Made by a program: the position numbers and the translations under genes. 64,000 bases of DNA from Pseudarthrobacter sp. NBSH8 (GTDB lineage Bacteria > Actinomycetota > Actinomycetes > Actinomycetales > Micrococcaceae), in the NCBI RefSeq assembly GCF_014217545.1, contig NZ_CP043178.1:558001-622000 (forward strand), in the 5' to 3' direction. The notes beneath the pieces are model-generated. The model was not told where the DNA came from. It worked only from the letters and a program-made list of their open reading frames with translations, and searched no databases. Of this stretch, positions 35,748 to 44,006 are shown one piece after another (the stretch's first letter is position 1; each line of letters starts with the position of its first letter).

Positions 35748-38570
35748 ATGGCTAACACTGCAATGAATTCCGCAACCGACCTCGCCTCTGAACTGAGGGC
35801 CGATGTCCGGCGCGTCTCCACCCTGCTGGGCGAATCCCTGGTCCGCCAGCACGGGCCCGAACTCCTGGATCTGGTGGAGCAGGTGCGCCTCCTCACCAAG
35901 GAGTCCAAGGAAGCCGCCCGTGGCGGAGCCGATGCTACCGGCCCCTGGAGCGCGCACGACGTCGTCGAGCAGGTCCGCGAACTGCTCGGCTCCCTGCCGA
36001 TCGAGCAAGCCACTGACCTGGTGCGTGCGTTCGCGTTCTACTTCCACCTTGCCAACGCGGCCGAGCAGGTCCACCGGGTCCGCGGCCTGCGGACGCGGCA
36101 GGAGAAGGACGGGTGGCTGGCCAAGGCCGTCACCGAAATCGCCGCGAAGGCCGGGCCCGAAGTACTGCAGGAAGTGGTCAACGGGCTGGACGTCCGCCCC
36201 ATCTTCACCGCCCACCCCACCGAGGCTTCGCGACGTTCCGTGCTGGACAAGATCCGCAGGCTCTCCGACGTCCTGGCCGAGCCCACGAAGGAAGGCACCA
36301 CCGCGCGCCGCCGGCAGGACCGCCAGCTTTCGGAAGTCATCGACCAGATGTGGCAGACCGACGAACTGCGCCAGGTCCGCCCCACCCCGGTGGATGAGGC
36401 CCGCAACGCGATCTACTACCTCGGCGGCATCCTGACCGACGCCATGCCCGAGATGCTCTCGGACTTCTCGGAACTGCTCGGTGAGCACGGCGTCAGCCTT
36501 TCGTCCCAGGACGCACCCATCCGGTTTGGGTCCTGGATCGGCGGCGACAGGGACGGCAACCCCAACGTCACGGCGGCGGTCACCAGGGAAATCCTGCAGA
36601 TCCAGAACCAGCACGCCGTCCGCATCAGCATCGCGATGATGGACGAGCTGATCTCCATCCTGTCCAACTCCACCGCTTTGTCCGGCGCGGACCAGTCGCT
36701 GCTGGACTCCATCGATGCGGACCTGAAGAAGCTGCCGGGCCTGGACCGGCGCGTCCTGGAGCTCAACGCCCAGGAGCCCTACCGCCTCAAACTCACGTGC
36801 ATCAAGGCCAAGCTCATCAATACGGGCAAACGGGTTGCCGCGGACTCCACCCACGAGCACGGCCGTGACTACCGCTCCACCGAGGAACTCCTCGACGACC
36901 TCGAACTGCTGGAGCTGTCCCTCCGCAACCACTCGGCGTCGCTCGTCGCCGATGGCGCGCTGGCCCGGGTCCGCCGCGCCGTCGCCTCCTTCGGCCTGCA
37001 CCTGGCCACCCTGGACATCCGCGAGCACGCCGACCACCACCATGACGCCGTTGGCCAGCTGATGGACCGGCTGGGCGGCCCCGGCATCCGCTATGCGGAA
37101 CTGAGCCGCGTTGAACGCTTTGAGGTTCTCGGTTCGGAGCTGGCGTCACGCCGGCCGTTGTCCGGCCACCCGATTAAGCTCGACGGCGTCGCTGACGGCA
37201 CGTACGACGTCTTCCGCGAGGTCCGCCGCGCCCTGCGCACATATGGCCCGGACGTCATCGAGACCTACATTATTTCCATGACCCGCGGCGCGGACGACGT
37301 CCTGGCCGCGGCTGTCCTGGCCCGCGAGGCAGGCCTGATCAACCTGTTCGGCGAATCTCCTTACGCCAAGATCGGGTTCGCGCCCCTGCTGGAGACCGTG
37401 GAGGAACTGCGAGCCTCGGCGGAGATCGTGGACCAGCTGCTGTCCGTTCCGTCCTACCGAGACCTGGTCCGGCTGCGCGGCGACGTCCAGGAAATCATGC
37501 TGGGTTACTCGGATTCCAACAAGGAATCCGGCGTGATGACCAGCCAGTGGGAGATCCACAAGACCCAGCGGAACCTGCGCGACGTGGCGGCCAAGCATGG
37601 CGTCCGTGTCCGGTTGTTCCACGGTCGCGGCGGGTCCGTGGGCCGCGGCGGCGGACCCACCTATGACGCCATCATGGCCCAGCCCAACGGCGTGCTCGAG
37701 GGCGAGATCAAGTTCACCGAACAGGGCGAGGTCATCTCGGACAAGTACTCGCTGCCGGAGCTGGCCCGGGAAAACCTGGAGCTGTCCCTCGCGGCGGTAC
37801 TCCAGGGCTCGGCCCTGCACCGGGACCCGCGCACGTCGGACGACCAGCGCGAACGGTACGGGCACGTTATGGAGATCATCTCCGACGGCGCCTTCGACCG
37901 GTACCGGAAGCTGATTGACCATCCGGACCTGCCCGCGTACTTCCTGGCCTCCACTCCGGTGGAGCAGCTCGGCTCGCTGAATATCGGCTCCCGTCCGTCC
38001 AAACGCCCGGATTCCGGGGCAGGGCTCGGCGGCCTGCGCGCCATTCCGTGGGTGTTCGGCTGGACGCAGTCCCGGCAGATCGTGCCGGGCTGGTTCGGTG
38101 TTGGCTCGGGACTGAAGGCTGCCCGCGAGGCCGGAAACTCCGCCCAGCTGGTGGAGATGATGCAAAACTGGCACTTCTTCCGGTCCGTTGTCTCTAACGT
38201 TGAGATGACGCTGGCCAAAACGGACCTGGACATCGCCGGGTACTACGTGGCCACCCTGGTTCCCAAGGAATTGCACCACATTTTCGCGGCCATCCGTGAA
38301 GAGTTCGAACTCACGGTCACCGAGATCCAGAACCTGACCGGTGAGAATGTGCTCCTGGACGCGCAGCCGACGCTCAAGCGTTCGCTTGAGATCCGGGACC
38401 AGTACCTGGATCCCATCAGCTACCTGCAGGTGGAACTGCTCCGCCGTGTGCGGGCTGCCCAGGGCGGCGAAGGCGAGAGCATCAGCGGTGCCGAGATCGA
38501 CGAACGTCTCCAGCGGGCCATGCTGATCACCGTTAACGGGGTAGCGGCCGGCCTGCGCAACACGGGCTAA
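35748..38570 (+). CDS. ppc: Phosphoenolpyruvate carboxylase
   Basis: This anaplerotic enzyme converts PEP and bicarbonate to oxaloacetate. The 940 residues match the bacterial family. Catalytic His is in [13 protein letters not shown]. The metal/bicarbonate region is [17 protein letters not shown], the C-terminal active-site segment is [19 protein letters not shown], and the glycine-rich loop is [18 protein letters not shown]. The C-terminus ends in the conserved NTG. It begins after GAAAGA and has a 152-nt upstream region. It ends at copy 5 of the CTCTCTCAC repeat, convergent with the FecE-like gene. Confidence 0.98.
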   Translation: MANTAMNSATDLASELRADVRRVSTLLGESLVRQHGPELLDLVEQVRLLTKESKEAARGGADATGPWSAHDVVEQVRELLGSLPIEQATDLVRAFAFYFHLANAAEQVHRVRGLRTRQEKDGWLAKAVTEIAAKAGPEVLQEVVNGLDVRPIFTAHPTEASRRSVLDKIRRLSDVLAEPTKEGTTARRRQDRQLSEVIDQMWQTDELRQVRPTPVDEARNAIYYLGGILTDAMPEMLSDFSELLGEHGVSLSSQDAPIRFGSWIGGDRDGNPNVTAAVTREILQIQNQHAVRISIAMMDELISILSNSTALSGADQSLLDSIDADLKKLPGLDRRVLELNAQEPYRLKLTCIKAKLINTGKRVAADSTHEHGRDYRSTEELLDDLELLELSLRNHSASLVADGALARVRRAVASFGLHLATLDIREHADHHHDAVGQLMDRLGGPGIRYAELSRVERFEVLGSELASRRPLSGHPIKLDGVADGTYDVFREVRRALRTYGPDVIETYIISMTRGADDVLAAAVLAREAGLINLFGESPYAKIGFAPLLETVEELRASAEIVDQLLSVPSYRDLVRLRGDVQEIMLGYSDSNKESGVMTSQWEIHKTQRNLRDVAAKHGVRVRLFHGRGGSVGRGGGPTYDAIMAQPNGVLEGEIKFTEQGEVISDKYSLPELARENLELSLAAVLQGSALHRDPRTSDDQRERYGHVMEIISDGAFDRYRKLIDHPDLPAYFLASTPVEQLGSLNIGSRPSKRPDSGAGLGGLRAIPWVFGWTQSRQIVPGWFGVGSGLKAAREAGNSAQLVEMMQNWHFFRSVVSNVEMTLAKTDLDIAGYYVATLVPKELHHIFAAIREEFELTVTEIQNLTGENVLLDAQPTLKRSLEIRDQYLDPISYLQVELLRRVRAAQGGEGESISGAEIDERLQRAMLITVNGVAAGLRNTG

Positions 38571-38576
38571 CCCCGG

Positions 38577-38677
38577 ACGCTCTCTCACTTAATGCGGCTT
38601 TCCCCCCGACGCTCTCTCACTTTCTTAGGGAAAGTGCGAGAGCGTTGGCGGTTTTCTTACGTTAAGTGAGAGAGCGT
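38577..38677. repeat. CTCTCTCAC palindromic repeat, copy 5 (four arms)
   Basis: Direct arms at 38577 (ACGCTCTCTCAC, then TTAATGCGG) and 38609 are followed by inverted arms ending at about 38645 (GTGCGAGAGCGT, one mismatch) and 38677 (TTAAGTGAGAGAGCGT). It starts 6 nt after the ppc stop and ends 19 nt before the convergent FecE stop. Confidence 0.87.
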
Positions 38678-38696
38678 TTGCGTGAACCAAACTCGC

Positions 38697-39440
38697 TCAC
38701 TGGCCGCCGTAGTGCACCGCCACGGTCCGTCGGGTGTTGGGGCCATCGGCGTACGGCATGGTGCTGACGCCCACGCCGTACAGGGCCGTGAGTTCTTTCC
38801 CGCTCAGCAGCTCCAGGGCATCGCCGGTCCGGGATCCGCTGGGAGTGAGCAGGACGGCCCGGTCCGCGAGGTACAGGGCGTGGTCCGGGTGGTGCGTGCT
38901 GAGGAGCACGGCCATGCCGTCGGTCATCAGTTCGCGCAGGAGCCGCAGGACGCGGACCTGGTTCTTCAGGTCCAGGCCCGTGGCGGGCTCGTCCAGCACC
39001 AGGACGGGGCAGTCGGCCGCGATGGCACGGGCAATCAGGACCAACTGCTGCTCGCCGCCGCTGAGTGTGGGGAAGAACCTGCTGCGGAGGCCGGCGATGC
39101 CCACCCTGTCCATGGCCTCCAGGGAAGCAGCCCGGTCTGCCGCGCCGGGCGAACGGAAGAGTCCGATCTGCCGGGCGCGTCCCATGAGCACCATGTCCAG
39201 GGCCCGGTAGGCAAAGGTACCGCCGTGGGCTTGCGGGACATAGCCCGCCCTGGCCGCGCGCAGGACACTGCCCTCTACGGGGTTCAGCAGCCCGGCAGCG
39301 CAGCGCACCAGCGTGGTTTTGCCGCTGCCGTTCGGTCCCAGGACGGCGGTGGCGGTTCCCGGCAGGACCTGGAAGCTGACATCCCGGAAGACCCAGTCCG
39401 TCCGGCCGTATCCGAAGCCCACGCCGTTGAGCTCAAGCAC
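38697..39440 (-). CDS. ABC transporter ATP-binding protein, FecE-like
   Basis: This 247-residue ATPase has Walker A GPNGSGKTTLVRCAAGL, the Q-loop AGYVPQAHGG, the signature TLSGGEQQLVLIARA, Walker B PVLVLDEPATGLD and the switch His in LLSTHHPDHALYL. It pairs with the FecCD-type permease and belongs to the siderophore/cobalamin/metal-chelate class of importers. The GTG at 39440 overlaps the permease stop (GTGCTTGA), the same coupling style seen elsewhere in this window; an upstream start at 39479 is possible. Whether the cargo is iron, nickel or another chelate cannot be told. Confidence 0.88.
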   Translation of the reverse strand: MLELNGVGFGYGRTDWVFRDVSFQVLPGTATAVLGPNGSGKTTLVRCAAGLLNPVEGSVLRAARAGYVPQAHGGTFAYRALDMVLMGRARQIGLFRSPGAADRAASLEAMDRVGIAGLRSRFFPTLSGGEQQLVLIARAIAADCPVLVLDEPATGLDLKNQVRVLRLLRELMTDGMAVLLSTHHPDHALYLADRAVLLTPSGSRTGDALELLSGKELTALYGVGVSTMPYADGPNTRRTVAVHYGGQ

Positions 39441-40572
39441 TTTCCCAGATCCTGTCCCGGTTCCGGCGCAGCAGGACAAAAAACACGGGCGCGCCGATCA
39501 GCGCCGTCAGCACACCGAGCGGGATCTCGCCCGCAGTGGCGGTGCGTGCCACGGTGTCCACGAGCATGATGTACGCGCCGCCCAGGAGGAAGGACACCGG
39601 CAGCAGGACCCGATGGTCCGGGCCCACCCACATCCTGGCCAGATGCGGGACCACCAGGCCCACCCAGCTGACTGCGCCGCTGACGGCCACCGCCCCAGCC
39701 ACGATCAGTGCCACCGAAACCAGTACCACCCAGCGCAGCGGCCGGGGCCGGATCCCCAGCGCGGTGGCATCATCGTCGCCCAGCGAGAGCACGTTGATGC
39801 GCCACCGCAGGGCCAGGAGCACCAGCGCGCCCCCGACGACGGGAATGAGCGCCACCGCCACCTTGCTGAACGTGGCCGTGGCGACGCTCCCCAGGAGCCA
39901 GAACACAATGGCCGGCAGGGTGGTGTTGGGATCCGCGATGTAGGTGACCAGGGCTACCAACGCGGAGAAGAACGATCCCGTGACCACGCCGCCGAGCACA
40001 ATCATGAGCAGGGGAGTCCCGCCGCGCCCCGACGTGATGAGGAACAGCATGGCCAGCGCGATCAGTCCGAATGCGAAGGAACTGGTGATCAGCGCGAACG
40101 TCCCCAGCCCGAGAAGTATCGCCAGTGCGCCGCCGAAGGATGCGCCCGCGGACACCCCGATGATGTCCGGGCTGACCAGCGGATTGTGGAAGATGGCCTG
40201 CAGCGCGGCGCCGCCGATCGCCAGGCCGCCGCCCACCAGCAGCGCCAGCAGCACGCGGGGGAGCCTGACAAGGAGCACCACATTCTGCTCCGTGGCGGTG
40301 GCCTCGGAGGGGATCGGGACGGCCTGCCCCACTAGGATCTGCACCGCGTGCCAGAGCGGAACGTTGTAGCGGCCCACAGCCAGGGCCACCAAAGTGACGG
40401 CAACCAGGAAGATGGTGCTGATGGCGATGGGCTTCAGGGCCGATGGGACTGGCCGCCCGTCACCCGCCGTGTCCGGCTTCGCGCCACGGTCCCGGGCCAC
40501 GCCACCTGCCCGCTCACCGGGCTGCCCGTCGCCGTCGAGTTCAAGCCGTTCGTCGCTGGCGTCATGCAGCAT
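39433..40572 (-). CDS. ABC transporter permease, FecCD family
   Basis: This 379-residue permease has about 10 helices and the FecCD/BtuC hallmarks RLPRVLLALLVGGGLAIGGAALQAIFHNPLVSPDIIGVSAGASFGGALAI and a C-terminal GLVVPHLARMWVGPDHRVLLPVSFLLGG (given here in two visible blocks). The start at ATG 40572 overlaps the binding-protein stop by 11 nt. A charged N-terminal stretch of about 45 residues precedes the first helix, somewhat longer than usual. It forms the translocation pore, presumably as a homodimer because only one permease gene is present. Confidence 0.9.
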   Translation of the reverse strand: MLHDASDERLELDGDGQPGERAGGVARDRGAKPDTAGDGRPVPSALKPIAISTIFLVAVTLVALAVGRYNVPLWHAVQILVGQAVPIPSEATATEQNVVLLVRLPRVLLALLVGGGLAIGGAALQAIFHNPLVSPDIIGVSAGASFGGALAILLGLGTFALITSSFAFGLIALAMLFLITSGRGGTPLLMIVLGGVVTGSFFSALVALVTYIADPNTTLPAIVFWLLGSVATATFSKVAVALIPVVGGALVLLALRWRINVLSLGDDDATALGIRPRPLRWVVLVSVALIVAGAVAVSGAVSWVGLVVPHLARMWVGPDHRVLLPVSFLLGGAYIMLVDTVARTATAGEIPLGVLTALIGAPVFFVLLRRNRDRIWESA

Positions 40573-41716
40573 TGAACTGCCGGTAGTGGTCGGAGTCGGC
40601 GTTGGCCGCGGTCCACAGGACCTTGTCCAGCTCCGCGGCCGTGGGCTTGTGGTTGTATAGGAAATCGAAGTACTCAGTGACCTTGTTCCGGAGGACGGAG
40701 CGCTGCTGGGGGAAGGCAATGTCGCTGAGCCAGTGCCACATCAGAGGCGATTCCTGCCCGGGGGGATCCCACCGGTACCCACCCAGCGGCACCTTGTACA
40801 CTCGCCGGTTCTTGACCGCGGACACGGTCTGCCAGACGGGGTCAGAGTAGAGATCCCGGGGCATGGCGGCGTCAAAATTCCCCAGCAGGATGATCTCCGG
40901 ATCCCACCGCAGGACCTGCTCCACGTCCAGGCCAACCATGCCTGAGCCCTGCAGCGGGTCGTCTCCGGTGGCGGGATTTGTGCCGCCCACCAGCTTGATG
41001 TAGAAATCGTTGTAGCTGTTGGCCGCGGCCACCTTCAGGCCGCCGGTGAACCGGTTGAAGTACAGGATGCTGGGCCGCGTGGAGTTCCGGCCAGCCGCCA
41101 GCTTCTTGATGGCGGCAAGTTCCAGGTCGCTGCGGCTCTTGATATCCACGGCGCGTTCGGGCTTCCCCAACATCGTGGCGAACATGGCTACCCACGCATC
41201 CACGTCCTCCTGTTTGCCGGTGTTGGTCAGCCCGATGACGTTCAGGCCCGCTTTTTCCAGCGGTTCGATCAGCTGCGCGTCGGACCACTGGATCACCACG
41301 TCCGGGTCCAGGGCGCGCACGCTCTCCACATTGGCCGTGAAGTCCTGGGTGGCGATCTCGTGCGGCAACTCCAGTGCCTTGGGAAAGATGGTGCCCATGA
41401 TGCCGTCGCGCATCGCCACCCAGGAGGCGTTGTGCATGGCGGCGAGGTGGTCGGCCGTGCGGTCCACCGCCACGAGCAGCGATGCAGCCGGCATGGGTAT
41501 GGTCACAACCCGGGTCACCGGCCGGGTAAACGTGAGGGTTTTGCCGCGCTGGTCGGTGATGCTGATCGCGCCACTGCCGCTGTTGCCACCGTTCGTTGCA
41601 GGGCCCGACGACGGCGGGGAACCAGGGGTGCTGGCGCATCCGGCCAGGAGGGCTGCAGAGCTTCCCGCCACGAGAAGTTGAAGGGCGGTGCGGCGGTTCA
41701 GATCAGTGGTTGCCAT
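40562..41716 (-). CDS. ABC transporter substrate-binding lipoprotein, FecB/COG0614-like
   Basis: This 384-residue metal-chelate-binding protein has an N-terminus with a Tat-like twin Arg (NRRTALQLLVAGSSAALLAGC) ending in a lipobox cysteine. After a Ser/Gly linker the fold starts ISITDQRGKTLTFTRPVTRVVTIPMPAASLL. Later blocks are LDPDVVIQWSDAQ and KVPLGGYRWDPPGQESPLMWHWLSDIAFP. It starts the three-gene importer operon and is divergent from the DUF6390-like gene. There is no IdeR-type box in its upstream region. That absence, and the neighbouring hydrogenase operon, make nickel or another hydrogenase-related metal chelate a possible cargo (inference). Confidence 0.85.
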   Translation of the reverse strand: MATTDLNRRTALQLLVAGSSAALLAGCASTPGSPPSSGPATNGGNSGSGAISITDQRGKTLTFTRPVTRVVTIPMPAASLLVAVDRTADHLAAMHNASWVAMRDGIMGTIFPKALELPHEIATQDFTANVESVRALDPDVVIQWSDAQLIEPLEKAGLNVIGLTNTGKQEDVDAWVAMFATMLGKPERAVDIKSRSDLELAAIKKLAAGRNSTRPSILYFNRFTGGLKVAAANSYNDFYIKLVGGTNPATGDDPLQGSGMVGLDVEQVLRWDPEIILLGNFDAAMPRDLYSDPVWQTVSAVKNRRVYKVPLGGYRWDPPGQESPLMWHWLSDIAFPQQRSVLRNKVTEYFDFLYNHKPTAAELDKVLWTAANADSDHYRQFNAA

Positions 41717-41866
41717 GTGTGTGACCCCTGTGCTTCGGTCTTCACAGCATCCGCTCGCGTGCCGAGGCTGTCAACGATTTTATGGTGCCCCGGCGGCTAA
41801 CGCGCCCTTGTCCGGGACCGGCTGCGGTGCTACGTTCGAAAGACCCTCGGAGAAGGTGGCCACGCG

Positions 41867-42640
41867 ATGGTTATCGATGGTGCCCAGATGTTTGTGCGGT
41901 ATGCCTACCCGCCCAATTCCCGTGGCAGCTGCGGGCCTCCGGACAGCGATGCCCTGCTCCACTACGGCCAGTCCGGAGTCACCGACCCGGGCCTGCGGGA
42001 ACTCGCGAAGGGCTTTGCCGGTGCCTTTCCATACCTGGAACTGATTGCCGGGGCCCATGGTATCCACGATCCGCTCGACGCCCGCGTGGTGGAAGCGTAC
42101 TGGGTGGGAAACAGCCTCCTGGATACCGTGGGCATCAGCACCATGGGCAACTCGATGGAAGACCGGTTCCGGGCACGAACCGGCCGCCAGTTCCCGCACC
42201 TCGTGGAAGGCGTCCTGGCCGGCGGCGTCCCGCACCACAGCTTCCACGTCTTCGAGATCTACCCCTGGCTGGGTCTGCTGCGCGATGACCGCCGGTATGC
42301 CACTGCGCTGATCGTCCTTGACCGCTGTCGGATCCGGTGGGGCGAGGTGCTGGCCATCACGGGCGACGAAGCCGTGGTGAAGTCGCGTCCCCTGACGTGG
42401 GACGGCACATCCCTGGCTGTCGGCGAACCCGTGGTGGAGACCGCCAGGTATGCCGTGAACGGAACCGGCTTTATTGCCGGGCTCGCGGCGGGCGATGTGG
42501 TCTCGCTCCATTGGGACTGGGTCTGTGACCGGCTGACGCCGCACCAGCTGCAGCAACTGAAGCTCTTCACCGGCAGGCACCTCAAGATCGCCAACAGCGG
42601 CGTGGAGCATCGCGGCGCAGCCATCGCCCTCGAACGCTAA
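41867..42640 (+). CDS. DUF6390-like conserved protein of hydrogenase loci
   Basis: This 257-residue soluble protein starts IDGAQMFVRYAYPPNSRGSCGPPDSDALL and has LELIAGAHGIHDPLDARVVEAYWVGNSLLD and a C-terminal DWVCDRLTPHQLQQLKLFTGRHLKIAN. I recall this family (DUF6390) from actinobacterial [NiFe]-hydrogenase regions; the identification is from memory. The sequence holds several conserved-looking His and Cys residues but no known cofactor motif. It is convergent with the end of the hydrogenase operon (74 nt) and divergent from the FecBCD-like importer, so it links the two physically. A maturation or hydrogenase-associated role is inferred. Confidence 0.75.
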   Translation: MVIDGAQMFVRYAYPPNSRGSCGPPDSDALLHYGQSGVTDPGLRELAKGFAGAFPYLELIAGAHGIHDPLDARVVEAYWVGNSLLDTVGISTMGNSMEDRFRARTGRQFPHLVEGVLAGGVPHHSFHVFEIYPWLGLLRDDRRYATALIVLDRCRIRWGEVLAITGDEAVVKSRPLTWDGTSLAVGEPVVETARYAVNGTGFIAGLAAGDVVSLHWDWVCDRLTPHQLQQLKLFTGRHLKIANSGVEHRGAAIALER

Positions 42641-42714
42641 AGACTCAAAGGATAAAGAGTGGAACGCTAAGCCCTCAAGCACTGCGACCTCGACCAACAG
42701 CCTTGGTACCCGGC

Positions 42715-43083
42715 CTAGGGCGCCTGCGGTGCCGCGGTGTCAGGGTCCTCCGGAGGTTCGACGCCGGTCGAATCGCGGGGTGAGGATTCGCCGGTGGGAC
42801 GCTCCACAGGGCCCGCGTCCGTGCCGGTATCTTCTCGGCCAGCCTCTTTGCCTTCCTCCTTGATCACGTCTTCACCACGCCTCGTGGTGCTCTCGCCCAC
42901 CCCTTCCGGCGCCATGGCCGCGTCCTCGGGGGTCTCATCAGAACCCGGCTGGGCGGGCTCCTTCAAGGGCGGCTCGCTGCCCCAGGCCCGCGCTGTTCCG
43001 GGCGAGGTCCCTTGCTCCTCGCCAGTTCCTTCGGAGCCGCGTGGTTCGGAGTCACGTGGTTCGGACGGATTCATCGGTGTCAT
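42715..43083 (-). CDS. Acidic, intrinsically disordered protein at the end of the hydrogenase operon
   Basis: This 122-residue protein is composed almost entirely of Glu, Asp, Pro, Ser, Thr and Gly (for example SEPRDSEPRGSEGTGEEQG), with one short charged helix-like stretch (GEDVIKEEGKEAGRED). It has no hydrophobic core and no recognised family. It is supported as a real gene by a good ribosome-binding site (AAGGAGAA, 4 nt before ATG 43083). It overlaps the hypC 3' end by 32 nt, which suggests coupling to the operon. The function is unknown; the overlap could also be fortuitous. Confidence 0.6.
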   Translation of the reverse strand: MTPMNPSEPRDSEPRGSEGTGEEQGTSPGTARAWGSEPPLKEPAQPGSDETPEDAAMAPEGVGESTTRRGEDVIKEEGKEAGREDTGTDAGPVERPTGESSPRDSTGVEPPEDPDTAAPQAP

Positions 43084-43375
43084 GGTGTTCTCCTTCTTGC
43101 TGGTTATCAGTCGGAGGCGGCATGTTGTCGTCGCCGGGTAGCCGTGGCCGGCCCATCAGTTCCAGGCCGCTCATCGCCTGTTCGGCGCCCGCAGGATCCA
43201 CCCGCTCAAGCGCGAAGCCCATGTGGATCAGGACCCAGCTGCCCGGGGGCAGCGGGCCGTCGTCCAGGAGCCCGATGTTGATTTTGCGCTGCACCCCGGC
43301 CACGTCCACCAGGGCGAGCTGGTTGCCGTAGCCCTCGATCGGGCCGATGACCTGGCCGGGGATTCCGAGGCACAT
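43052..43375 (-). CDS. hypC: Hydrogenase maturation chaperone HypC
   Basis: This small chaperone of the [NiFe]-hydrogenase large subunit works with HypD to carry the Fe(CN)2CO unit. The essential N-terminal MCLGIPGQVIGPI motif (Cys2 exposed after Met removal) is present. It is followed by the OB-fold-like AGVQRKINIGLLDDGPLPPGSWVLIHMGFALERVD. At 107 residues it is longer than typical HypC (75-95); the extra C-terminus is polar (MPPPTDNQQEGEHHD) and overlaps the next gene. Its usual partner hypD is not in the window. Confidence 0.93.
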   Translation of the reverse strand: MCLGIPGQVIGPIEGYGNQLALVDVAGVQRKINIGLLDDGPLPPGSWVLIHMGFALERVDPAGAEQAMSGLELMGRPRLPGDDNMPPPTDNQQEGEHHDTDESVRTT

Positions 43376-43387
43376 GGTTGGTCCGCC

Positions 43388-43879
43388 TTAGGTCTGCTTG
43401 GAGGTGTACTGGCTCAGGAGATCGACGACGGCGGCCATCGCCGCCGGGATGGCGGCGGACACGGGCGGTGTCAGCCCGATGCCGTCGGTGACGTCGGCCG
43501 GAACGCAGCCCACCACATAGGTCACGGGGGCCTCGCCGCCCAGCGACCGGAGCTTGCCCAGGACGGCGGCAGGGTCCATGCCGTGCGGGTCCAAGGTGGC
43601 GCCGGCGTCGAGATCCTCGCTGCGGATCCGGAGTACGCGGAGGCTGCCGGGGGCTTCGTTGTGTTCCGTCCCGCGCTCCGGCGGCACGGCATCCACAAGC
43701 ACCAGCACGTCCACTCCGGCCAGGAGATCATAGGCCAGGTGCATGCCGCGGATACCGTAGTCAGCCACGTCGACGCCGGGCGGCAGGTCCCCCTCCGAGG
43801 CCAGCCGGCGGGCGACTTCCGGGCCGAAGCCGTCGTCCCGCAGGAACATGTTGCCCACGCCTGCCACCAGCACAGTCAT
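43388..43879 (-). CDS. Hydrogenase maturation endopeptidase
   Basis: This HyaD/HycI-type protease removes the C-terminal tail of the large subunit after nickel insertion. The 163 residues begin VLVAGVGNMFLRDDGFGPEVARRL, where the acidic residue of DDGFG is the family nickel ligand. The second acidic site is in DVADYGIRGMHLAYDLLAGVDVLVLVDAV. A late His/Asp region (LDPHGMDPAAVLGKL) and TYVVGCVPADV complete the fold. The likely substrate is HhyL in the same operon, which retains a 22-residue tail after its DPCxxCxxH motif. Confidence 0.9.
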   Translation of the reverse strand: MTVLVAGVGNMFLRDDGFGPEVARRLASEGDLPPGVDVADYGIRGMHLAYDLLAGVDVLVLVDAVPPERGTEHNEAPGSLRVLRIRSEDLDAGATLDPHGMDPAAVLGKLRSLGGEAPVTYVVGCVPADVTDGIGLTPPVSAAIPAAMAAVVDLLSQYTSKQT

Positions 43880-43886
43880 GCCGGGA

Positions 43887-44006
43887 TCACATCCGCCGAG
43901 CCTTCAGGTAGCGCTGGACGTCGGGGACCGACCGGATCCCCACGTAGACGGCGCCGAGTGCCAACGCCGCCAGAAACGCCACGGTGGCCATTCCTATGAT
44001 TCTCAT
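43887..44006 (-). CDS. 39-residue single-helix membrane peptide (DUF6893-like)
   Basis: A 39-codon ORF encodes one transmembrane helix (IIGMATVAFLAALALGAVYVG) followed by a basic, Arg/Lys-rich cytoplasmic end (SVPDVQRYLKARRM). The ATG at 44006 overlaps the upstream stop by 4 nt (ATGA), and the protease gene starts 7 nt after its stop, so it is embedded in the operon. It fits the small-protein family I recall as DUF6893, found in actinobacterial hydrogenase clusters. It could anchor or stabilise the hydrogenase at the membrane (inference). Confidence 0.72.
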   Translation of the reverse strand: MRIIGMATVAFLAALALGAVYVGIRSVPDVQRYLKARRM

